In this document: piece by piece, positions 58,388 to 64,000 of the stretch
Numbering within the stretch: the stretch's first letter is position 1
Layout of the letters: each line of letters starts with the position of its first letter
Assembly (NCBI RefSeq): GCF_902686445.1
Contig: NC_062213.1
Location: forward strand, 8,739,241 to 8,803,240
Length of the DNA: 64,000 bases
Reading direction: 5' to 3'
From: Sciurus carolinensis
Lineage: Eukaryota > Chordata > Mammalia > Rodentia > Sciuridae
Notes under the pieces: generated by a model
The model's input: the letters and a program-made list of their open reading frames with translations, nothing else
Databases searched by the model: none
What the model was told of the DNA's origin: nothing
Program-made: the position numbers and the translations under genes

Positions 58388-58467
58388 TTTTTGGGGGGGT
58401 TGTTACTGGGGATTTAACCCAGAGGTGCTTTATCATTGAACAATATCCCCAGCCCTTTTTCCTTTTT
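58388..58467 (-). mobile_element. Composite B1/ID SINE, ID-like half (split by L1)
   Basis: A T run and G run are followed by 'gttactggggatttaaccca', 'ggtgctttatcattgaacaa' and 'tatccccagccc', ending with the 14-base sequence that is duplicated on the far side of the L1. The B1-like half resumes at 59326. Confidence 0.87.
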
Positions 58468-58672
58468 TCTTTTTTTTTTATTATTGTAAACAAATGGGAT
58501 ACATGTTGTTTCTCTATTTGTACATGGAGTCAAGGCATACCATTTGTGTAATCATAAATTTACATAGGGCAATGATGTTTGATTCATTTCTTTTTTCCCT
58601 TCCCCCCCACCCCTCCCACCCCTTTTCCCTCTATACAGTCCTTCTTTCCTCCATTCTTACCACCCTCCTTAT

Positions 58673-58711
58673 CCCTAACCCTAAACCTAACCCTAACCCT
58701 AACACTAACCC
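58673..58711. repeat. Interstitial telomere-like (CCCTAA)n array
   Basis: Six consecutive 6-base units: CCCTAA, CCCTAA, ACCTAA, CCCTAA, CCCTAA, CACTAA, then CCCC. Four are perfect and two have one change. On the L1 sense strand this reads TTAGGG. It lies within the 3' UTR of the L1. Confidence 0.92.
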
Positions 58712-58818
58712 CTTCCACCCCCCATTATATGTCCTCCTCCGCTTATCAGCGAGATCATTCATCCTTTAGTTTTTTGAGATTGACTTATCTCACTTAGCAT
58801 GATATTCTCCAGTTTCAT

Positions 58819-59286
58819 TCATTTGTCTGCAAATGCCATAATTTTATCATTCTTCATTGCGGAGTAATATTCCATTGTATATATATGCCACAGTTTCTTT
58901 ATCCATTCATCAATTGAAGGGCATCTAGGTTGGTTCCACAATCTGGCTATGGTGAATTGAGCAGCAATGAACATTGATGTGGCTGTATCTCTGTAGTATG
59001 CTGATTTTAAGTCCTTTGGGTATAGGCCAAGGAGTGGGATAGCTGGGTCAAATGGTGGTTCCATTCCAAGCTTTCTGAGGAATCTCCACACTGCTTTCCA
59101 GAGTGGCTGCACTAATTTGCAACCCCACCAGCAATGTATGAGTGTACCTTTTTCCCCACATCCTCGCCAACACCGATTGTTGCTCGTGTTCTTGATAATT
59201 GCCATTCTAATTGGGGTAAGATGGAATCTTAGGGTAGTTTTGATTTGCATTTCTCTTATTACTAGAGATGTTGAACATTTTTTCAT
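58819..59286 (-). pseudogene. L1 ORF2 C-terminal fragment, 155 codons open
   Basis: An uninterrupted frame covers the cysteine-rich C-terminal region of L1 ORF2 (pieces [33 protein letters not shown] and [18 protein letters not shown] are readable). This domain helps bind L1 RNA. The codon after FADK is TGA where the family has a tryptophan TGG, so the normal last stretch is cut off by a nonsense change. The upstream reverse transcriptase and endonuclease are absent through 5' truncation, so the fragment cannot function. Confidence 0.92.
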
Positions 59287-59325
59287 ATATCTGTTGATTG
59301 CTTGTAGATCTTCTTCTGTGAAGTG

Positions 59326-59495
59326 CCTTTTTCCTTTTTAATTTATTTATTTTTTTTTTTTGATTTTTGCAACAGGGTCTCGCTAAGTTGCTGAGGGTCT
59401 TGCTAAGTTACTGAGGCTGGCCTTGAACTTATAATCCTCCTGTCTCAGCCTCCAGAGTCATTGGGATTACAGTCATGCCCCACGATGGCCAGTTA
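59326..59495 (-). mobile_element. Composite B1/ID SINE, B1-like half (resumes after L1)
   Basis: After the duplicated 14-mer and a T-rich linker come 'gcaacagggtctcgctaagt', a repeated 'cttgctaagttactgagg', 'ctggccttgaacttataatc', 'ctcctgtctcagcctccaga' and 'gggattacagtcatgcccca'. This is the 7SL-like half that completes the SINE begun at 58388. Confidence 0.88.
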
Positions 59496-59609
59496 AAATC
59501 TTTTGAGACCAGCTATCCTGAGCTATTTTCACTCCGACCGATTGGGTTAACAGTTCTACCTAAAGACTAACACTTTGCTCAGCACTGGTGCTTTGGTCCA
59601 GTGAAGACC

Positions 59610-59855
59610 CTGGTGACACTGTGGCCTGGTGGCAAAGCAAGAGGGCTTCTGAGTCAGACAGATCTTAGTTTAAAAATCTAGGATCTATCCTGCTTGTTAT
59701 CTGACTTGGGGAAGATAATTTACCTCTCTATCTTTATTTTGTTATCTGAAAACATGGAACAGATGTGTATATTCCAGGGTTTCTGCAGACATAGGAATTT
59801 ATGTAAGAACCTAAGGCAGTGCCCAGGGTGCAGGGACATCTAACTGGTAGGTCTA
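59610..59855 (+). repeat. MIR SINE
   Basis: 'agggcttctgagtcagacag', 'tgttatctgacttggggaag', 'ataatttacctctctatctt' and 'taaggcagtgcccagggtgc' follow full-length MIR order. Confidence 0.72.
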
Positions 59856-60254
59856 ATTATGATGATTCTCCTCCCCACCCTGAACTGAGTGAAGATTTTA
59901 GGGAGTCACATGGAAGGCTTCTAGGGGGGAGAAATACCTGACCACACACCAGGGAGAAGAGATGGAGGGGATTTCAAGGAATGGAGTCAAAGAGACCTTT
60001 TCCTTGAATAGCAGCACCTTAGAAAAGTTGAATTGAATATGTGCGGGTGGTCATTGATCTCACCTGTGTGCACAGTGCTCAGGAAGGGGGATAGTCAGGA
60101 GCAGGACTGCTCAGGTCTATGCAGATGGGAGGAAGGGGAGCTGCTTTGCACTCAAACCTATGATTCCTGTGGCTATAACCGGACGCTTGCCTCTGTGAGC
60201 TGGGGTGGTGGACCCTGAGTTCATGGAGAACTATTACCTGGGATTCTGGTTTTG

Positions 60255-60540
60255 CTCATCCATTCAGTCAATATACACTTACTATCTCCATGTCCAGGTC
60301 CTTAGCTAGGTGTTAATAGAACAGCAATGGATGAGGAATCCACAACCTTTATATTCATGGAGGGGACACTGCTCTAGATGAGACATATGTGAAAGACATC
60401 TCAAGTGGGGAGTTGAAGCCTATGATCACGGGGTCCTGGTATGACTTGGGATCCTAGGAAGGCCTCACACCTTGGGGAAGAAGATGTGATGTCAAGAGTT
60501 CCTGCAGCAGTTAGCCAGTGGTAGAGTAGGCATGAGTGAC
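60255..60540 (-). repeat. L2 LINE 3' region, antisense
   Basis: 'catccattcagtcaatatac', 'atagaacagcaatggatgag', 'cctaggaaggcctcacacct' and 'gcagttagccagtggtagag' read L2 backwards. Confidence 0.62.
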
Positions 60541-60550
60541 TAAAGGACAC

Positions 60551-61004
60551 TGTTATGGTTTAGATGTGAGGTGTCCTCAAGAGCTCATGTGCGAGACAAT
60601 GCAAGGTTTAGAGGTGAAGTGATTGGGTTGACAGCCTAAATCCAATCAGTGCATTATTCCACTGACAGGGATTAACTGCGTGGTAACTGCAGGCAGGTAG
60701 GTTGTGGCTGGAGGAGGAGGGTCACTGAGGATATGACCTTGGGGTTTCTGTTTTGTCTGTGGTGAGGGGAATAGTCTCTTTCTCTCTTTCTCTCTCTTTC
60801 TCCTTCTTGTTGCCTTGTCCTGAGCTGCTTTCCTCCACCACACCCTTCCACCATGGTGTCCTGCCTCACCTTGGGCCCTGAGGATCAGAGTTGGCAATCT
60901 GTGGACTGAGACCTCTGAAACCATGAGCCTCAATAAACTTTCCCTCCTTAAAATTGTCCTTATCAGGTCTTCTAGTCCCAGTGGTGAAAAAGCTGACTAA
61001 AACA
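60551..61004 (+). mobile_element. Solo MaLR-type LTR
   Basis: It begins 'tgttatggtttagatgtgag' and ends 'aaagctgactaaaaca' (TG...CA). Internal blocks include 'cagggattaactgcgtggta', a (TCTC)n stretch at 60771-60803, 'gtcctgcctcaccttgggcc' and a polyadenylation-like 'caataaactttccctcc'. Flanks 'gacac' and 'gacat' may be a decayed 5-base duplication. The same family appears at 17937 (same strand) and 52053 (opposite strand). No retroviral genes are attached. Confidence 0.85.
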
Positions 61005-61009
61005 GACAT

Positions 61010-62210
61010 GCAACATTGAAGAGAAGACTTCGAGAAAGGATTAGAAACCTTCTCCAAGAGGTATGAAAGCATGTGAGTACACATTTATTGTCAAGATTTG
61101 GAAAGAGAGATCTATTTTCAGTTTAAAGGACATTATTTCTCAGCCTGAAATGTTCCAGTTTGTCCAATTTACATAACAAGGCATGTTACACAATACATCA
61201 CAAAACACATATTAATCGAAAAGGTTAATGTTGAAAAGGATTAATTTCTTCTTCCCTAGCAACATGGACCTAATTAAATCTTTCCAGAAGCAGATGGACA
61301 ATTCTGCTGTCCAAATCTAGATATTTATGTAAATATCACTGAGCTAATTGATACTCAGCAGAATCAAAGGAAGGTAAACAACATGCTTTCATGGTGTCAA
61401 CAGTTGTGAGTGTGATTTATGCATTGATGACTTCCTGGAATGAGCCATTATCCAGAGTTAAAGAGATTCTGGGATCTAATTTATTTTCTTGATTATTAGA
61501 GTTACATTGAGAGAGGGCCCTGTTTAAGGACATATGTGATGTAGAGGACAGGAGATTTGCACAGGTCCTCCTGTTGGTCAGGAGGTCAGAGCCTCCACCA
61601 TGGAGTTGTGGTCCTGCCCTGGTGTCCAATGGCTCAGGGGAGAGAAGGACTGAATCTATAGGATCTGTGCCACTAAATAAGCACTCCAGCAAGTCAGGGC
61701 AACATGTGCATGGGGAAGGGTCAGGACTGAGATTGTAGAGCCCCAAGTCTGGTATTTAGCTTCTCCACCTAAAATTCTCTGTTGGGGGTAGGTGGTGACA
61801 GCTCAGGTGTTGACTATGTCATGGTGCACTTGGACTAGGAATCTGGGCACAGAATTCGATCACGTTGCTGCAATGAAGTTGGCTATGACTGGGGTCTCAA
61901 CTGAGAACTTCACGGGAGAAGAATTCACTTCCAAGTTCACCAGAATTGTCTCTCATGAATGGAGGTGGTAGTCCCTGGATTACTCATGCACAGGGATGTA
62001 GATTGGGAGCTAACTGGGTGAGTGGACAGGAATAGAAATAGAAGGACTAGTGCCAGTTGTTGTCATTATCGATACTGTCATTACAAGGATATCGATATTA
62101 GATTTCCTCAGGTCCTATTCTTCTCCAGGTCATGTCAGCCTACAGATAAAACGTTTCGCCCCTCCTCCAGCCTCGTTGGCCACTTCAGATCCTCAAATAT
62201 GTCTTTCCCT
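61010..62210. other. Single-copy non-coding DNA
   Basis: No gene recognised. AT-rich at 61080-61400, followed by short overlapping frames without domains. Confidence 0.4.
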
Positions 62211-62214
62211 TCCC

Positions 62215-62565
62215 CAGGTCTTCTGGAATCCTCATCCTTTGCTCTTTGCCTGTTGGACTCCTGCTCATTGCTTCATGAGGCCTCTGAAATGTCACCTTGC
62301 AGGAAGGTCTCCATCCAGTCCAAGAACCTGACTCTTCTCCATGACCTCATCTTGGTTTATTTCCTGTAACTTGACATCATTTACTTGTGACTGGTTACTT
62401 AGTGCTCTGCTTTCTTGCCTAGTGTCTGCCTTCCCGGTTGGTGTGTAAACACGTGAGGGCTTAGGCTGTGTATGTTTTATTCACTAGTGTGTTCTCAGCA
62501 TTCAGCATGGTGTCTGACATAGAGGGAGGTTCAACAAGTCTTTGTTGAATAAATGAATGAAGAAC
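62215..62565 (+). repeat. L2 LINE 3' end
   Basis: 'tctgaaatgtcaccttgcag', 'tgtgtatgttttattcacta', 'gtgttctcagcattcagcat' and 'gtctttgttgaataaatgaa' follow the L2 3' end through to its terminal repeats. Confidence 0.72.
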
Positions 62566-62569
62566 ATTT

Positions 62570-63555
62570 CCCTAACTATTAAAGAGAATTAATAAATATC
62601 AATGATTTTTATTCATGTCCTAGCTATAGCTCAGACCAGAAAGAGTTTTGGAACTCAGTGTCCCATTTCAAGGGCCATTAGAAATACCCAAAGGAAGATA
62701 TGGCTTGGAAAGTTCCAGTTTCTCTCCTGTGGCCAAAGCTCCTCTCATGCCCTGCAGTACAGTCAGCTCCAGGGAATCCCTCGCCATGGCGCCTGCTGCC
62801 AATCAATGCTTATGTTGTCTGGAGGGCACTATCTCTGCTGATCCCCCATCTGCAGCTGGCACCTATTGGGTCCCTCCTCTGTGCCTGCTGTTGTCCTGGG
62901 CCATGCATGGCTGGTATTTGACTGTTTTAGGAAAAGGATCATAGTTTTTTGGTGTCTCACTCAATAAGTCTAAGAATGTTCTGGATCCCCTGCTGTTGGA
63001 CAAAATTTGTCCTGTGCTGGAGCTGAAGAGACTCTGTCTTGGGCCGCTTAGTGATTCTGCTGCAGGGGTCTTGAGCAGGGCCATCCCCTGACCTTGCCCT
63101 CAGTCTTCTATAACTGGGGCACTCTGAGTCTTGGTTTGAAGGAATGGTTGGAATGTTTCAGATCGCAGGGTGATGGAGGTGCCAGCTGCTCCCAACCACA
63201 CTTGCTCAGTAGTGGTCCATGCATTGTTTGTAAATCAAGGTCAAGACTCTTCCCTCAGGCTTTTCTGTCTTCCAGGAAGAAAAAATTCTAGGAGAGACCA
63301 CACTGTCAGATGTGGCCTGCTTGGTACCAGGAAGGGACAGGGATTATCATCAATTGAAGGTGTCAGTCAAGAACTTTGGCAGTCAGGAGAGAACCAGAGT
63401 TTTAAATAAAGGTCCATAATGTGGCAGCTCCTGAGGACCTCATTATGTCATTTAGAAGTCAAAGGATGGGCTTTGGAAGCAACCAGGAAATGGAGCAAGT
63501 CCCCTGTTTACCAAAGCAGCAGGAAACGTGACTCTTCATGCAGGAATTTTTGTCT
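62570..63555. other. Single-copy non-coding DNA
   Basis: No gene recognised. Overlapping plus-strand frames of 65-98 aa at 62602-63409 have no domain. Confidence 0.4.
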
Positions 63556-63589
63556 GGAGGACCCTTCCCCCTCTTCTTTCTCTACGTTG

Positions 63590-63660
63590 AAAGCACTGAT
63601 CAAACAGCACCTCCTCCATGAAGTTTTTCCAGTGAAAATTAGCAAACTACACGTAACGTT
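63590..63660 (+). repeat. L2 LINE fragment
   Basis: 'cagcacctcctccatgaagt' and 'ttttccagtg' resemble the L2 'cctccatgaagcc' region. The remainder to 64000 shows nothing I recognise. Confidence 0.42.
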
Positions 63661-64000
63661 GCTGTCATCAGGGATGTGCCTTTACACACAGATGCATGTG
63701 TGCATCAGTGTATACATGCACATAGGATCTCTGAAAGATCTGGGCACCTCTGCTGTACCCAGTGACGTTGTGTTTGATGCACAGTACTTGACTGAATTCC
63801 TCCAACAATACTCGCTATTTTTAATCTTGTTTCGGAATAGAAAAAGCCACCCTAGGGAGGTTTGGTCATTCACCTGGAGTTTCATTCTGGCTCTTTACAG
63901 ATGGCCAATTTGAGGGCTGCCAGAATCAGCCCCCAGACTCTACCCTACCTGGAAGAAGTCACATGACTGGAGACAGCTCATGGGTATGGTGCAGAATAGT

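Larger units (their letters stand above)
58468..59325 (-). mobile_element. 5'-truncated L1 inserted in a SINE, 14 bp target-site duplication
   Basis: The 14-mer 'cctttttccttttt' is at 58454-58467 and again at 59326-59339, directly bordering the element. On the minus strand come the ORF2 C-terminal region (59325 to about 58815), a purine-rich 3' UTR with telomere-like repeats (58673-58711), and a 3' UTR end followed by a poly(A) tail (T run on plus, 58470-58479). The long open ORF2 fragment and exact duplication indicate a comparatively recent insertion. Confidence 0.96.

Noticed and set aside
63419..63913. 164-aa plus-strand frame near the window end
   Set aside because: Part of it resembles an L2 fragment and part is TG/CA-like repeat. 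No domain.

Overview
The window looks like non-coding DNA from a mammalian nuclear genome, most likely a squirrel-family rodent (Sciuridae). The lineage call rests on the transposon mix. There are several antisense copies of a composite SINE that joins a 7SL/B1-like half to a tRNA-derived ID-like half, plus a separate ID-like SINE. L1 elements carry the 3' UTR style I associate with ground squirrels and marmots. These sit among pan-mammalian MIR, L2, MLT1/MaLR and MER5 relics. The species call is inference; the mammalian call is secure.

I find no convincing protein-coding exon, tRNA, rRNA, snRNA or CRISPR array. The longest open frames are either the stop-free minisatellite at 30683-32100 or L1 ORF remnants. 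The window is best read as intergenic or deep intronic sequence.

Layout. 1-4 kb: AT-rich DNA with an ancient antisense L1. 4.0-9.3 kb: an L1 cluster made of a short sense L1 with a 10 bp target-site duplication, a flip-flop of short inverted L1 pieces, and a long antisense L1 with ORF1, an ORF2 lacking most of its endonuclease domain, and a probable 5' UTR. 9.4-30.6 kb: mostly single-copy DNA with MIR/L2 relics, LTRs (11.7, 17.9, 19.8, 24.2 and 26.0 kb), a MER5A and microsatellites. 30.68-32.10 kb: a G-rich 23 bp minisatellite of about 60 copies. 32-46 kb: single-copy DNA, an L1 inserted into a MIR with an 11 bp duplication (35.9 kb), a hAT-type element with an 8 bp duplication (41.7 kb), SINEs and a 450 bp TG-then-CA tract (43.9 kb). 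46-53 kb: a candidate retrocopy with poly(A), an LTR that splits a MIR (49.6 kb), a 95 bp near-perfect tandem duplication (51.5 kb) and another LTR. 53-64 kb: MIR/L2 relics, then a nested structure at 58.4-59.5 kb in which a SINE is split by a 5'-truncated L1 whose 3' UTR carries an interstitial telomere-like array, and an LTR at 60.6 kb.

There is no pathway to describe. What the window records is layered transposition: target-site duplications and interruptions order many of the events (MIR before LTR, MIR before L1, SINE before L1). Repeat family names were assigned by recall of consensus sequences, not by a database search, and most boundaries are accurate only to roughly 10-30 bases unless a duplication fixes them.
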